Shown here in pieces: positions 35,180 through 45,443 of a stretch of 64,000 nt of DNA; within the stretch, counting starts at the first letter, position 1, and each line of letters begins with the position of its first letter. Origin of the DNA: HXMU1420-13 sp965228545 (GTDB taxonomy: Bacteria; Bacteroidota; Rhodothermia; Balneolales; Balneolaceae); the NCBI GenBank assembly GCA_965228545.1, contig OZ245822.1, forward strand, positions 248,001 through 312,000. Reading direction: 5' to 3'. The notes beneath the pieces were generated by a model. The model worked only from the letters and a program-made list of their open reading frames with translations, had not been told where the DNA came from and ran no database searches. The translations under genes and the position numbers were made by a program.

Positions 35180-35851
35180 TTAGTCGGCGTCAATAGCACC
35201 GTTTTCAGCAGCTTCTTTAAGCTCGTCATTGGCCCAAATGGCTATCTCAACACGTCGGTTTTGTTGGCGACCTTTTGTAGTTTCGTTACTGGCAACCGGA
35301 TCACTTTCGCCATAACCTGTTATAGTCATTCTTTCAGGATCAACACCAACAAAAGCAGCGTACTCTGCAACCGATTTCGCTCTTTCTTCCGATAATTCCT
35401 GATTATAGTCTTCAGGCCCACTAGAATCAGTATAGCCGGCGAACATGATATTCGTATCTTCGTACTTTTTTAGCACTTCTGATAATTCTGCAATTTCATC
35501 TCTCGATTCTTTGCTTAGTTCAGAGGAGTTCAATTCAAAGAGAATCCCGGAATCAAAAGTAACTTTGATGCCTTCTCCAACTCGTTCTACGGTTGCATTA
35601 TCAAGATCTTCTTCCAATTCTCTAGATTGTTTATCCATGTAATTACCAATTGCTGCTCCTGAGGCTCCACCTACGGCAGCACCAACAATGGCTCCCGTCG
35701 TTGAATTTCCTGCTGCTTTACCAATTATTGCCCCAGCCAGTGCACCGGCACCTGAGCCAATAACTGTTCCTTTTGCAGTTTTACTGATACTATCGCAGCC
35801 GGTAGAAATAAAAGCTACTATTAAAATAAATGTGGATATTAGTCGTGTCAT
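35180..35851 (-). CDS. OmpA-family lipoprotein with glycine-zipper segment (YiaD-like)
   Basis: A 223-residue lipoprotein with a Cys at residue 19 (STGC). A Gly/Ala-rich zipper (about 30-70: GSGAGALAGAIIGKAAG and AAVGGASGAAIG) is followed by a helical linker and an OmpA peptidoglycan-binding domain (about 90-212) with FAGYTDSSG, SEERAKSVAEY and GYGESDPVASN...RRVEI. It probably links outer membrane and cell wall. It lies alone between a terminator and the ABC transporter genes. Confidence 0.9.
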   Translation of the reverse strand: MTRLISTFILIVAFISTGCDSISKTAKGTVIGSGAGALAGAIIGKAAGNSTTGAIVGAAVGGASGAAIGNYMDKQSRELEEDLDNATVERVGEGIKVTFDSGILFELNSSELSKESRDEIAELSEVLKKYEDTNIMFAGYTDSSGPEDYNQELSEERAKSVAEYAAFVGVDPERMTITGYGESDPVASNETTKGRQQNRRVEIAIWANDELKEAAENGAIDAD

Positions 35852-35948
35852 GATTGTATTAATTTAAAATTAATGGGTTATGACAAAAGCTGACTATGCA
35901 TCAACCTGCCAGATCCCAAGTTATTCGGGATCATGCATTCGAGAGGCT

Positions 35949-38480
35949 CTATGCTTCCTGGCGAAGAATTTCTAGCGGTGGTTTAGAATGAATGCCTCGA
36001 GTATTCATCAAACCAATAAAAAGTACAAGCCCAATCAATATCACTACTTCGATTGCGAGAATGGTAAAATTTGGTACAAACTCGATATCAAAATAGAAGT
36101 AACCAATAAGTGCTGTACTTCCAAGCGATAATAAAAGGCCAATAAAGGCCGCAATTATGCCAAGAAACGCATATTCAATAATTTGAATGCGAACCACCTG
36201 TCTTTGCTTGGCTCCAAGAGTTCGTAGAAGAACCGACTCACGAATTCGTTGAAATCTACTGGTTGCAGCAGAACCGGCAAGTACAATCAAGCCGGTAATT
36301 ATGCTGAATAACCCAATAAATTGAATTACGAAAGTAACCCGATCCAAAAACTCTCTAAGAGTTCCAACAATCTGTCCAACATCAATAGCAGACACATTGG
36401 GATACGCCAAAACAATATCGCGCTGTAATTTCAAGCTGATATCTTTACTGGTGGTGTTTACAGTTGTAGCAAAAAACTGGGGCGCTTGTTCCAAAATTCC
36501 TGAGGGGAACACTACAAAGAAGTTAGGTTGCGGGGTTTGCCAGTTAACCAAACGGGTACTGGCAATGTAACTTTCAATGGGGATGCCTTGAACATCCCAA
36601 ACCAAAGTGTCGCCAATTTCAACACCTAGATCGCCCATAAGATCGGTAGAGACCGATACCGGAACCGGTTCACCAAAGTTGTTGAATTCGCTAACGAATT
36701 CACCTTCCTGCAAAGTCTCGGTTTCCACTAAACTATCGCGATAGGTTGATCGATATTCACGATTTAAAGCCCAACGCTCTGCAACGCGATTGGTATCGTT
36801 AAGGATTTCCTGCACTTCACGTCCTTGCAGCGATTGCAATCTCATGGTAACAATTGGAACATTTTGCATCACTTCTAGTCCGTTATCCGCAATTATTTGA
36901 TTAACTCCTTCATTTTGATCGAACTGAATATCGAAAAAGGCAAGATTCGGAAGATCTTCTTCGCCCTCAAAATCTATGGTTCCAATCAGTAAATCTTGTG
37001 TAAGATATAGCGAGCTTATTAAAGTAACTCCCAATCCAAAAGTAAGAAGTAGTGTACTTGTTTGGTTATTAGGGCGATATAAATTGGCTAAGCCTTGTCG
37101 CCATTCGTAATTCAAACCGGAAGGAATAAACTTTCTTGCTGCTTTCATGATCAGCACTGCAAAACCGGCAAGTAGTAGAAGGCAAATACTCAAACCAAGG
37201 GTGAAAAAGACTGCCGCTTGCAAATCGAGAAGCATAATCCATGCATAGCCTGTAACGCCTAACGCGACCACAATTGTTAGTATAGTTTTGGTGCTTAGGT
37301 TTAATAAACCGAGTAAATTTACTTGCACCGATCGTAATGTAAATAGTGGAGAAATTTTGCGGACGGCGAGTAAAGGGATAAGAGCAAATAGCACCGAAAT
37401 TGCAACGCCGGTAAATAACCCAATGGCAATAGATGACCACGAGATAAACAATTCGATATCAACCGGAATGAAATCTTGTACCAAAACAGGTAAATAAAGC
37501 TGAATTATTGTTCCAAATGCAGCGCCTAGCAGTGAGCCCACAAAACCCATGGCAGTAGCCTGAATCAGATAGATCATTAGTGCCTGATTGGAGGAAGCAC
37601 CCATGCACCTAAGTACCGCAACGGTTGCAATTTTTTGGCGCACATATACAAAGATTGAGCTGGCAACGCCGATTCCACCAAGTAGAAGTGCAATAAAGCC
37701 AATCAGGTTTAGAAAATTAGATAAATAGATAATCGCTTCACCAACTTCATCTTGTCTCTCTGCGACGTCATCAAAACCAAACGAAAGAGAATCACGCATG
37801 GCGTCCAGCTCTTCAACCACCAATTCGGGATCGGTTCCCGGTTGGTATTTAACAAATGTGGTGTATTCCAATCGGCTTCCCCTTTCCAACAAACCGGTTT
37901 CTTCAACATTTTCATAAGGAATAATTACTCTTGGTCCTAAAAAGGTATTGGCCATACTTTGGCCGGGAATGTCGATGATTCCTCCAATAATCTCATAAGT
38001 CACCAACCCGATTTTTACAGAATCTCCAACAGTTAAATCAAACTGCTGTAGAATGCTTTGATCAATAAGAGCCCCGGTTTGTGTGGTATATTGATTAGCA
38101 GCTTCCAATGGATTGGTTTCGATGGTTCCGTAGTAAGGAAATTCCGGTTCCAGTGCCATAATCTGCGACAAACGGGTAATTCCATTTTTCGGGAAATAGG
38201 CCATCGAACTGAAAGAAAGCATTCTGGCCTGATCGCTACTAAGTGAATCTAGATAGGCCTGAACTTCGGGTTGTAGAGGGGCAGACCGATCAACTTCCAA
38301 ATCGGCACCGAGCAATTCTTTAGCTTGATTGCCTATGCTTTCGTTCAAATTTACCCGAAATGAAGTGATAGCAACTTGTGCGGCAACTCCAACAATGATG
38401 GCAGCCATGTACAAAAACAGCTTTCGCCTGTTTGAGCGTGAATCCCTCCACGCCATTTTAAAAATCCAGTTCCAGCTCAT
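35949..38480 (-). CDS. ABC transporter permease, FtsX/MacB-type with duplicated core (YbbP-like)
   Basis: An 843-residue inner-membrane protein with an N-terminal helix, a large periplasmic domain (about 45-250), three helices (about 255-375), a middle pair (about 390-455), a second periplasmic domain (about 490-700) and three final helices with a SAATSRFQRIRESVLLRTLGA motif. Two FtsX-type cores in one chain are the YbbP arrangement. Its ATG overlaps the stop of the ATPase gene by one base. Neighbouring esterase and ATPase match the ybbA-ybbP-tesA grouping seen widely, which suggests export or release of hydrophobic molecules. Confidence 0.9.
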   Translation of the reverse strand: MSWNWIFKMAWRDSRSNRRKLFLYMAAIIVGVAAQVAITSFRVNLNESIGNQAKELLGADLEVDRSAPLQPEVQAYLDSLSSDQARMLSFSSMAYFPKNGITRLSQIMALEPEFPYYGTIETNPLEAANQYTTQTGALIDQSILQQFDLTVGDSVKIGLVTYEIIGGIIDIPGQSMANTFLGPRVIIPYENVEETGLLERGSRLEYTTFVKYQPGTDPELVVEELDAMRDSLSFGFDDVAERQDEVGEAIIYLSNFLNLIGFIALLLGGIGVASSIFVYVRQKIATVAVLRCMGASSNQALMIYLIQATAMGFVGSLLGAAFGTIIQLYLPVLVQDFIPVDIELFISWSSIAIGLFTGVAISVLFALIPLLAVRKISPLFTLRSVQVNLLGLLNLSTKTILTIVVALGVTGYAWIMLLDLQAAVFFTLGLSICLLLLAGFAVLIMKAARKFIPSGLNYEWRQGLANLYRPNNQTSTLLLTFGLGVTLISSLYLTQDLLIGTIDFEGEEDLPNLAFFDIQFDQNEGVNQIIADNGLEVMQNVPIVTMRLQSLQGREVQEILNDTNRVAERWALNREYRSTYRDSLVETETLQEGEFVSEFNNFGEPVPVSVSTDLMGDLGVEIGDTLVWDVQGIPIESYIASTRLVNWQTPQPNFFVVFPSGILEQAPQFFATTVNTTSKDISLKLQRDIVLAYPNVSAIDVGQIVGTLREFLDRVTFVIQFIGLFSIITGLIVLAGSAATSRFQRIRESVLLRTLGAKQRQVVRIQIIEYAFLGIIAAFIGLLLSLGSTALIGYFYFDIEFVPNFTILAIEVVILIGLVLFIGLMNTRGIHSKPPLEILRQEA

Positions 38481-39193
38481 TATCCGGCTACCTCAGCATT
38501 AGTTCTGCGAACTAGTTCGTCGCTTTCTACCTTACCATTTTTAAGACGAATAATCCGGTCACATTGGTTTGCAAGCTCAATGTCGTGGGTAACCATTACC
38601 AGGGTGGTCTGTTTGTTTTTATTTAGATTGAAGATGAGTTCCTCTATATGTTCGCCCGTTTCTGTATCGAGATTCCCTGTAGGTTCGTCAGCAAACAATA
38701 TTTTTGGTTGATTGATGAAGGCACGCGCAATAGCTACACGTTGTTGCTCGCCACCCGAGAGCTGAGTAGGGTAGTGATCCATTCGATCACCTAGTCCAAC
38801 TTCGGTGAGTAATCTTTGGGCATTATCTTTTACCTCTGAGGTAGCCTCACCGCGCAATTCCAAGGGCACCATTACATTCTCCAAAGCAGTAAGTGTTGGC
38901 ACAAGCTGAAAAGTTTGAAAAACAAACCCAACATGTTTGTTGCGCACTTGTGCTCGTTCATCTTCACTAAGCGAATTGATGGTTGTGCCTGTTAAATTTA
39001 CTACACCCGAAGTTGGGCGGTCTAAACCGGCGCATAATCCCAATAAAGTTGTTTTTCCACTTCCTGATGGTCCTACAATGGCACAGGTGGTACCTTCTTC
39101 AATTTCAAAACTTATGTTGTTAACTACTGTAAGCTGCCTGGATCCACTTTTAAAAACCCGGCTTAGCTCTTTTACTTCTAATATTTTTGACAC
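38480..39193 (-). CDS. ABC transporter ATP-binding protein (LolD/YbbA-like)
   Basis: A 237-residue ATPase with Walker A GPSGSGKT at about 40-47, signature LSGGEQQRVAIARA, Walker B ILFADEPTGNLD and switch His in MVTHD. This is the MacB/LolD subfamily, in which the ATPase drives a mechanotransmission permease rather than cargo passage through the membrane domains. It overlaps the permease gene and is divergent from the TesA-like gene, as ybbA is from tesA in Escherichia coli. Confidence 0.93.
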   Translation of the reverse strand: MSKILEVKELSRVFKSGSRQLTVVNNISFEIEEGTTCAIVGPSGSGKTTLLGLCAGLDRPTSGVVNLTGTTINSLSEDERAQVRNKHVGFVFQTFQLVPTLTALENVMVPLELRGEATSEVKDNAQRLLTEVGLGDRMDHYPTQLSGGEQQRVAIARAFINQPKILFADEPTGNLDTETGEHIEELIFNLNKNKQTTLVMVTHDIELANQCDRIIRLKNGKVESDELVRRTNAEVAG

Positions 39194-39316
39194 GATAGCT
39201 TTTTGCTTTTATTTAGGATGGTTAACCTAAAGAGATATTATTTTCATTCCGAACAAATTGGGGCACAAATACGTTACAGCATTTCGAAAGTTTTAAATTA
39301 TTTACGTTTTCACCTG

Positions 39317-39937
39317 ATGAGCCTAAAATTACTCTCCATATTTACTCTTATTTATTGCACCTCGGTGTTGTCTGTGGCACAAGAAACGAAAACCATTCTA
39401 ATTTTTGGTGATAGTATTACCGCGGGTTACGGACTCGAAAAAGATCAGGCTTTCCCCGCTATACTTCAGGAAAAAATTGATTCCGTTGGACTCAATTACG
39501 AGGTTATTAATGGAGGTCTAAGTGGCGAAACCTCAGCAGGTGGAGCACGCCGAATTAATTGGGTGCTTCAGCGAAAAGTAGATCTTATGATCCTTGAACT
39601 AGGTGGAAACGACGGTTTACGTGGTATCGATCTCACATCCACCAAACAAAACTTACAAACCATCATTGATCGAGCCCTCGAAAAATATCCGGATATGGAA
39701 ATTATAATTGCCGGCATGCAAGTGCCCCCGAATTTGGGCATCGAATACACACAAGAGTTCGTGAATCTCTACCCCGATCTTGCAAAAGAAAACAACTTAC
39801 CTCTGATCCCGATGATCTTAGACAAAGTTGGCGGTTATGATGAATACATGTTGGCTGATCAAATACACCCAAATGCTAAAGGACACAAAATAGTAGCGGA
39901 TACCATTTGGGAAACCTTGTATCCAATTATAAAATAA
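39317..39937 (+). CDS. tesA: SGNH-hydrolase family arylesterase/lysophospholipase (TesA-like)
   Basis: A 206-residue periplasmic esterase. I start at ATG 39317, which gives a signal peptide (1-21, ending SVAQ); the frame is open further upstream without a leader. Block I is GDSITAGYG with nucleophile S33, block II has the Gly in GGLSGETSAGG, block III is ELGGNDGLRG, and block V is ADQIHPNAKGH with the catalytic Asp and His. It is divergent from the YbbAP-type ABC genes, a pairing conserved in many bacteria. Confidence 0.93.
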   Translation: MSLKLLSIFTLIYCTSVLSVAQETKTILIFGDSITAGYGLEKDQAFPAILQEKIDSVGLNYEVINGGLSGETSAGGARRINWVLQRKVDLMILELGGNDGLRGIDLTSTKQNLQTIIDRALEKYPDMEIIIAGMQVPPNLGIEYTQEFVNLYPDLAKENNLPLIPMILDKVGGYDEYMLADQIHPNAKGHKIVADTIWETLYPIIK

Positions 39938-39962
39938 CCTAATTCAAAATTATCTGTCTACG

Positions 39963-40862
39963 ATGATAAAAAAATCTCTCCTTTCTCTTTCTTTATTGCT
40001 GATGGGCACTCTAAGTGCTTTTAGCCAGCAGCCACTCGATTATAAACCTAAAGTGCTAATGGTTACTGCACACCCCGATGATGATGCTTTGTTTTCAGCT
40101 ACTGTTTGGAAAACCACCCAATTACTTGGCGGAACTGTTGATTTGGCTTTGATGACCAACGGCGAAGGTGGCTACACATACTCTACCTTGGGTAATTATT
40201 ATTATGGGTTAGAGCTCGATAAAGAAGAAATTGGGCGCGAATACCTGCCGGGAATAAGAAAAAAAGAGTTGATTGCAGGTGGAGATATCGTTGGAATTAG
40301 AGATTATTTCTTTTTCGATCAGAAGGATTTTTATTTCACCTTAGATGTTGAAGAAACGCTCACCAAATGGAATACAGAACCGATTATAGATCGTATAGAG
40401 GAAATTATGCTGGAAGAAGAATACGACTTCCTGTTTTTGTTATTACCCTTCGATCAGTTTCATGGCCATCATAAAGCTGCGACAGTAATTGCATTAGAGG
40501 CAATGGAACGTCTCCCAAAGAATGAGCGGCCCATCGCTTTAGCTTCTTTTATACGTCGTGGTACAGATGATCCCGGTGTAGAGTATACAGTGCTGAAGGG
40601 GCATTCGAATACAAAAGCAATGGATGGCGTCACTTTTGAGTTTGATAGGAACCAAACCTTTGGTGCAAACGAGCGATTAAATTATACATTGATTGCACAC
40701 TGGGTAATTGCTGAGCATAAATCGCAGGGCACTATGCAAATGCGCATGCAAAACTCGGTAGGTAATATTGAAAAATACTGGTATTTAGAAATTAACAGCG
40801 AAGGTGGAATTGAAAAAGCATCCACCTATTTTGAAGCTGTTAACGCCGTTCAACCTGATTAG
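39963..40862 (+). CDS. PIG-L/LmbE-family deacetylase, exported
   Basis: A 299-residue zinc-dependent N-deacetylase-like protein with a signal peptide (1-21, ending AFSQ). The metal motif is AHPDDDA (H37, D39, D40), with MTNGEGG and the second metal site HGHHKAA near residues 162-168. The family removes acetyl groups from GlcNAc-type substrates. The TesA-like gene is 25 bases upstream, so co-transcription is possible. The true substrate is unknown. Confidence 0.88.
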   Translation: MIKKSLLSLSLLLMGTLSAFSQQPLDYKPKVLMVTAHPDDDALFSATVWKTTQLLGGTVDLALMTNGEGGYTYSTLGNYYYGLELDKEEIGREYLPGIRKKELIAGGDIVGIRDYFFFDQKDFYFTLDVEETLTKWNTEPIIDRIEEIMLEEEYDFLFLLLPFDQFHGHHKAATVIALEAMERLPKNERPIALASFIRRGTDDPGVEYTVLKGHSNTKAMDGVTFEFDRNQTFGANERLNYTLIAHWVIAEHKSQGTMQMRMQNSVGNIEKYWYLEINSEGGIEKASTYFEAVNAVQPD

Positions 40863-40863
40863 A

Positions 40864-41559
40864 TCAATCCGCGATATTGAATTGAATCGAGATGTTTGAA
40901 GTAACACTCACAATTTGATCAAAGTCCATGAGTGATGGCGCTGAGTCGGCCATAACCTGTAATTCCATCATTCCTCTTTGCACAGGTTGTACAGAATGTT
41001 CGGCGTAATTAATAGAATAAATATTGTCGATTTCCACACCGGATGCTTCAGCAATAATTTGCGCTCGAGAACGTGCGGCTTCGATTGCTTTTAATAGTGC
41101 TTTTTCTTTGCCCTCATCTACTTTCGAACTCGAAAAGCTTCCATTAAACGAGTCAAAATTATTTTCTATGAGTGTGAGCTGGATTTCTTCGTAGATGTCA
41201 AAATCGTCAAATGTAACACTCACTTGTTGATTGGTTCTTGAATACATATCGCTTCGGTTATTGCGATACATTTTATCAACTCGGATAGGCTGAAACTTGA
41301 TGTTTTTTTCTTCGATATCGAATTCTTTAAGCAAGCTTGCTAGCAATTCTTCCTGCTTTTTGTGCTTTTGATAGGCTTGACGAGGTGTTTTTTCCTCTGC
41401 ATTTAAATTGACAGTAAAAATGATTCGATCAGCGGGTAGAAATTCTGTAGCGCTCATCGAAATGCTAATCGTACCACTTTCTTTTTGAATAGTTTGCGCA
41501 GTTGCTGAACACCCAATTCCTAAGATTAAAAGCGTTGCAAGTAAAATCCCTTTCTTCAT
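40864..41559 (-). CDS. SIMPL-domain (DUF541) periplasmic protein
   Basis: A 231-residue exported protein with a signal peptide (about 1-22). The rest is a SIMPL domain: ISISMSATEFLPADRIIF at the start, repeated helical stretches with QAYQKHKKQEEL, and a C-terminal segment with ARSRAQIIAEASGVEIDNIYSI followed by VTSNISIQF. The family is linked to oxidative stress and envelope functions, with no defined reaction. It converges on the deacetylase gene, one base apart. Confidence 0.85.
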   Translation of the reverse strand: MKKGILLATLLILGIGCSATAQTIQKESGTISISMSATEFLPADRIIFTVNLNAEEKTPRQAYQKHKKQEELLASLLKEFDIEEKNIKFQPIRVDKMYRNNRSDMYSRTNQQVSVTFDDFDIYEEIQLTLIENNFDSFNGSFSSSKVDEGKEKALLKAIEAARSRAQIIAEASGVEIDNIYSINYAEHSVQPVQRGMMELQVMADSAPSLMDFDQIVSVTSNISIQFNIAD

Positions 41560-41615
41560 AATGTATTTTGTTGATTTAATTGTGATTCGTTACATAAACA
41601 ACGATTCGAGCTAAT

Positions 41616-42314
41616 CTATTGTCCCTCAATAAGAGAAATAACTTCGGGAAGCATTAATTCCACCCATTCGCTGTACATTTTTCCTGAGGGATGTAATTCG
41701 TCACTCGCAATGTAGGAAGCATCCGTTTTGGCTTTCTCAGAAATAGGAGTGATGTTGAAGAAAGGTATGCCGAACTCGGAAGCTAACTCTGCGGCGTAGG
41801 CATCATATTCTAATAATTCTGCCCTAATTACATCTTCTCCTCGTGATTGCCCAAAAGGTGTAACTCCGTAATTAGGAATGGAAACCATAAAAACCCGACT
41901 GGTATCGCCACCGGCAAATTCAATAGCCATCGAAATAAGTTCGGGTAATTCTTTTTTATAGATGCCAAAATCGTAGCCTCTGTATTGATTATTCACTCCA
42001 ATTAATAGTGAAACTAAATCAAAGTCTTTCGATGGATTCTCATCAATAATTCCCTGCTGAAGTTCTGCGGTGGTCCAACCGGTAGTTGCAATAATGGTGG
42101 GTTCAGCAAAATTATAGCCGTTATTATTTAATTTATCCACTAATTGAACCGGCCATCGCATATTTTTAGGTACAGATTCGCCGATGGTATAGGAATCTCC
42201 AAGCGCTAAAAAAGTAGCTTTATCTAAAAAATTTTTATCAGGTTTTGAGGGTGCACATCCAATAAAAACAAATATTAGTAATAGTAGACTGCTTGGTTTT
42301 AAGAACTTAGACAC
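41616..42314 (-). CDS. SGNH/GDSL-family esterase lipoprotein
   Basis: A 232-residue protein with lipobox FIGC (Cys20). Block I is LALGDSYTIGE with nucleophile S41, block III is LIGVNNQYRG, and block V is SDELHPSGKMY with the catalytic Asp and His. It is the second of three SGNH hydrolases in about 8 kb and is divergent from the TonB receptor. It probably deacylates an ester at the cell envelope. Confidence 0.88.
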   Translation of the reverse strand: MSKFLKPSSLLLLIFVFIGCAPSKPDKNFLDKATFLALGDSYTIGESVPKNMRWPVQLVDKLNNNGYNFAEPTIIATTGWTTAELQQGIIDENPSKDFDLVSLLIGVNNQYRGYDFGIYKKELPELISMAIEFAGGDTSRVFMVSIPNYGVTPFGQSRGEDVIRAELLEYDAYAAELASEFGIPFFNITPISEKAKTDASYIASDELHPSGKMYSEWVELMLPEVISLIEGQ

Positions 42315-42394
42315 TGTGCAATGGTTTAATTAGTAAGCCCGAAGAAAAGCATTTTTTTATCCAAAAATAAACGTGAGTTAAGAGGCATTTTTGT

Positions 42395-42402
42395 TAATTT
42401 TG
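42395..42402 (+). promoter_or_regulatory. Candidate -7 box of the TonB receptor-SGNH operon
   Basis: TAATTTTG matches TAnnTTTG. The predicted start of transcription lies about seven bases later, and the LacI-type operator begins a few bases beyond it, the usual place for repression. No clear -33 TTTG is seen. Confidence 0.4.
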
Positions 42403-42416
42403 CCCGATTTATACAT

Positions 42417-42430
42417 TGGAAGCGCTTGCA
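42417..42430. promoter_or_regulatory. LacI-family operator (cre-like)
   Basis: TGGAAGCGCTTGCA has the perfect inverted core AAGCGCTT with a central CG, as in operators of the LacI family, and fits the cre pattern TGnAAnCGnTnnCA in all defined positions. It lies 121 bases before the receptor's ATG. No lacI-family gene is in the window. Confidence 0.65.
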
Positions 42431-42550
42431 TAATCCCTAAAACAGGCTTTATTTATCTATGCTCGTTCAAATGGGAAGTACTAACCAACTTACCCAATAT
42501 GTGGAATAAGCACGCTATCCTTAAAAACACAAACTTAATCAGGATCAGAT

Positions 42551-45427
42551 ATGAGTAAACAGATACGGCGAATTGCTTTTCTGTGTCTAAGTCTTTGCAT
42601 TGGATTTGGCCAAATCATCTACGCCAATTCTTATACCTTTGCAGACGACACCGAGATAACCGGACGCGTAACCGACACCGAAGGCGAGCCTTTGGTTGGA
42701 GTTAACATTCGGGTAAAAGACCGAATAATCGGTACTTCTACAGATGTTAATGGGAATTTTTCCATTTCTGTAGCCCAAGACCCACCTATTACATTAATAT
42801 TTTCCATCGTTGGTTTTCAACCAGTTGAGGTTGATGTAACTACCAACAATCAGGAAGTAGATGTAATAATGGAAGAGCAAACCATTTTCGGAAATGACGT
42901 GGTTGTATCTGCTTCTCGAGTGGAAGAGAGTATTTTACAGTCGCCGGTTTCTATCGAGAAAATTGATGTACTCGACATTCAGGCTACAGCCTCTACCAAT
43001 TTTTACGATGCCATTGGTAATCTTAAAGGCGTTGATTTCAGTACTCAGTCGTTAACTTTTAAATCTATCAACACTCGTGGGTTTGCCGCCAACGGTAATA
43101 CTCGTTTTGTTCAATTGATTGATGGAATCGACAACCAAGCTCCAGGGCTTAACTTTGCTGTAGGTAATGTGGTTGGTATTTCTGAGCTTGATCTTGAAAG
43201 CGTGGAGTTAATTCCTGGTGCAGCTTCTGCACTGTATGGCCCGAATGCGATTAACGGTATTCTTCTTATGAATTCTAAAAGTGCTTTCGATTACCAAGGG
43301 CTATCCGTTAATATCAAAACAGGGGTAAACCATATCGATAGTGCGGTTGAAGACCCATCTTTTTATCAAAGTTACAGTGCCAGATATGCGAAGTCGTTTA
43401 ATAATAAATTCGCTTTTAAAGTAAATGCATCTTATTTGCGCGCGAACGATTTCGTTGGTGAAGATTATCGAGATCAATCCGGATTGATTGAAAGAGGTGG
43501 TTCATCACGTGCTGATGCAGCCATTCCAAGACTTTATGATGGTACCAATGTGTATGGTGATTTTACCATTACTACCGGTGCCATTGCCGATAACGTAATT
43601 GCTGGCGGTGGTGCATTAGGAGCTCAGATTGCGGCTACTCGTACTCTATTCCCTGACGGAATTGAAGGTGCATTTACACCAACAGGTTACCGTGAGTCAT
43701 CTTTTGTAGACAATACCACAGAAAGTTTGAAACTAGGTGGTGCACTGCATTACCGAATTAACGATAACTACGAATTGGTTGGACAGTATAACATCGGTTA
43801 TGGAAGTACGGTTTACACTGCAAACGATCGGTTTGTACTCGACGATTTCTCGATCTGGACCGGTAAATTGGAGTTAAGAAATCCTGACTTCTATTTACGA
43901 GCCTATACTACTCAAGAAAATTCGGGTGATTCTTATGCTGCGAACACCTTGGCTTCGCTAATAAATCAGCAGACATATTTGACGCCATATTTCCAAACCT
44001 TTGCAGGTGCCAGAACGCAAGGCGCAACAGTTGATCAAGCTCATGCTGCTGCCCGTGCTGCTGCAGATGCTGCTCAGTTATCACCAGACTCTCAGGAATT
44101 CAAAGATCTTGCAGAAACCCTCAGAAACACGCCGATTTCTGAAGGCGGTGCTAAGTTTCTGGATAAATCAAACCTTTATCATGCAGAGGGATTTTACAAC
44201 TTTGCCAACATCATCGATCCTGAGCAAGTACAGGTGGTTGCTGGTGTAAATGTTCGGCGTTATGCGTTAGAGTCGCAAGGAACGTTGTTTGCACTACAAG
44301 ATAATGGCGATGAGTTCGACATTGACGAATGGGGTGCTTTCGCTCAATTCGGGAAGCAGGTAATGGACGGTGATTTAGATTTAAGCGCCTCTTTCCGTTA
44401 CGATAAAAACGAATATTTTGATGGGCAGCTTTCGCCACGTGCTTCTGCAATTTTTACCGTTGCCGATAACCACAATATCCGTGCTTCTTTTCAGCGAGGA
44501 TTCCGAATCCCTACAACTCAGGATCAATTCATTGATCTGGACGTTGTTTCTCGTCGTTTAATTGGTTCTAACCCAGCATTGGTAGATCGTTATAACTTCG
44601 AAACTAATACGGTTTACTCTGGTGTTGCAGAAGCAAGAGCGGCATTGGCAGGTGGCGCTACTATAAATCAAGCAATGGCTTTGGTCGAAGAATTTGAGTT
44701 TGAAGATTTCGAGCCTGAGAAGATTCAAACTTGGGAAGTGGGGTATAAATCACTCATCAACAATCGCTTGTTTATTGATGCATACTACTACTTTAGTGAG
44801 TACACTGATTTTATCGCAGAGGTGACTTTTACACAAGGTATCCCAGCCGGGTTAACTAACGAACCTGGTTCAGAGTACACGGTTGGTTCTGATGCATGGA
44901 AGCAGTCGGTAATTACGCAACAGGATCCGAATAATCCGAATCAATCGTTTGCAACTCAAAGCTATGGCTTCGACATCAACGCTGATGGTAAAGTACGATC
45001 CCACGGATTTGCAGTAACTGCCGATTACTCACTTTCGGGAGGGTATACTCTTGGTGGAAATATCTCCTACAATAAGCTTCTGGATCAAGAGGATTTGATT
45101 AATCAAGGATTCCGCGCGAGCTACAATACCCCGGAATGGAGATATAATGTTAAGTTTGCAAACCGCAAAGTAACTGATAATCTTGGCTTCAATGTTACTT
45201 ACAGATGGCAAGATGCTTATGTATGGGAATCCTCTATTGGTGATGGCGTAATTGATGCGTTTGGCACTGTTGATGCTCAAATCAGTTATAAACTCGACCA
45301 ATACAAAACCATACTTAAAATTGGCGGAAGCAACTTGCTTAACGAGCGGTACACAACTTCGTTAGCTAACCCTAGTTTAGGCGCGATCTATTACTTCTCG
45401 CTAACTTTCGATCAATTTTTGAACTAA
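42551..45427 (+). CDS. TonB-dependent receptor, large, with carboxypeptidase-like domain
   Basis: A 958-residue outer-membrane receptor: signal peptide (about 1-25), carboxypeptidase-like domain (about 33-115, TGRVTDTEGEPLVGVNIRV), plug (about 118-235, with FVQLIDGIDNQAPG and VELIPGAASALYGPNAING) and a barrel that ends in FSLTFDQFLN. It overlaps no gene but lies 17 bases before an SGNH lipoprotein gene, which is the usual pairing of receptor and surface enzyme in this phylum. The LacI-type operator upstream argues for a sugar-linked inducer. Confidence 0.9.
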   Translation: MSKQIRRIAFLCLSLCIGFGQIIYANSYTFADDTEITGRVTDTEGEPLVGVNIRVKDRIIGTSTDVNGNFSISVAQDPPITLIFSIVGFQPVEVDVTTNNQEVDVIMEEQTIFGNDVVVSASRVEESILQSPVSIEKIDVLDIQATASTNFYDAIGNLKGVDFSTQSLTFKSINTRGFAANGNTRFVQLIDGIDNQAPGLNFAVGNVVGISELDLESVELIPGAASALYGPNAINGILLMNSKSAFDYQGLSVNIKTGVNHIDSAVEDPSFYQSYSARYAKSFNNKFAFKVNASYLRANDFVGEDYRDQSGLIERGGSSRADAAIPRLYDGTNVYGDFTITTGAIADNVIAGGGALGAQIAATRTLFPDGIEGAFTPTGYRESSFVDNTTESLKLGGALHYRINDNYELVGQYNIGYGSTVYTANDRFVLDDFSIWTGKLELRNPDFYLRAYTTQENSGDSYAANTLASLINQQTYLTPYFQTFAGARTQGATVDQAHAAARAAADAAQLSPDSQEFKDLAETLRNTPISEGGAKFLDKSNLYHAEGFYNFANIIDPEQVQVVAGVNVRRYALESQGTLFALQDNGDEFDIDEWGAFAQFGKQVMDGDLDLSASFRYDKNEYFDGQLSPRASAIFTVADNHNIRASFQRGFRIPTTQDQFIDLDVVSRRLIGSNPALVDRYNFETNTVYSGVAEARAALAGGATINQAMALVEEFEFEDFEPEKIQTWEVGYKSLINNRLFIDAYYYFSEYTDFIAEVTFTQGIPAGLTNEPGSEYTVGSDAWKQSVITQQDPNNPNQSFATQSYGFDINADGKVRSHGFAVTADYSLSGGYTLGGNISYNKLLDQEDLINQGFRASYNTPEWRYNVKFANRKVTDNLGFNVTYRWQDAYVWESSIGDGVIDAFGTVDAQISYKLDQYKTILKIGGSNLLNERYTTSLANPSLGAIYYFSLTFDQFLN

Positions 45428-45443
45428 TTAAGGCTTTACAGAC

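Noticed and set aside
35912..35932. Hairpin GATCCC...GGGATC between the OmpA-like and ABC permease genes as a terminator
   Set aside because: The stem is only six base pairs and no T run follows on either strand.
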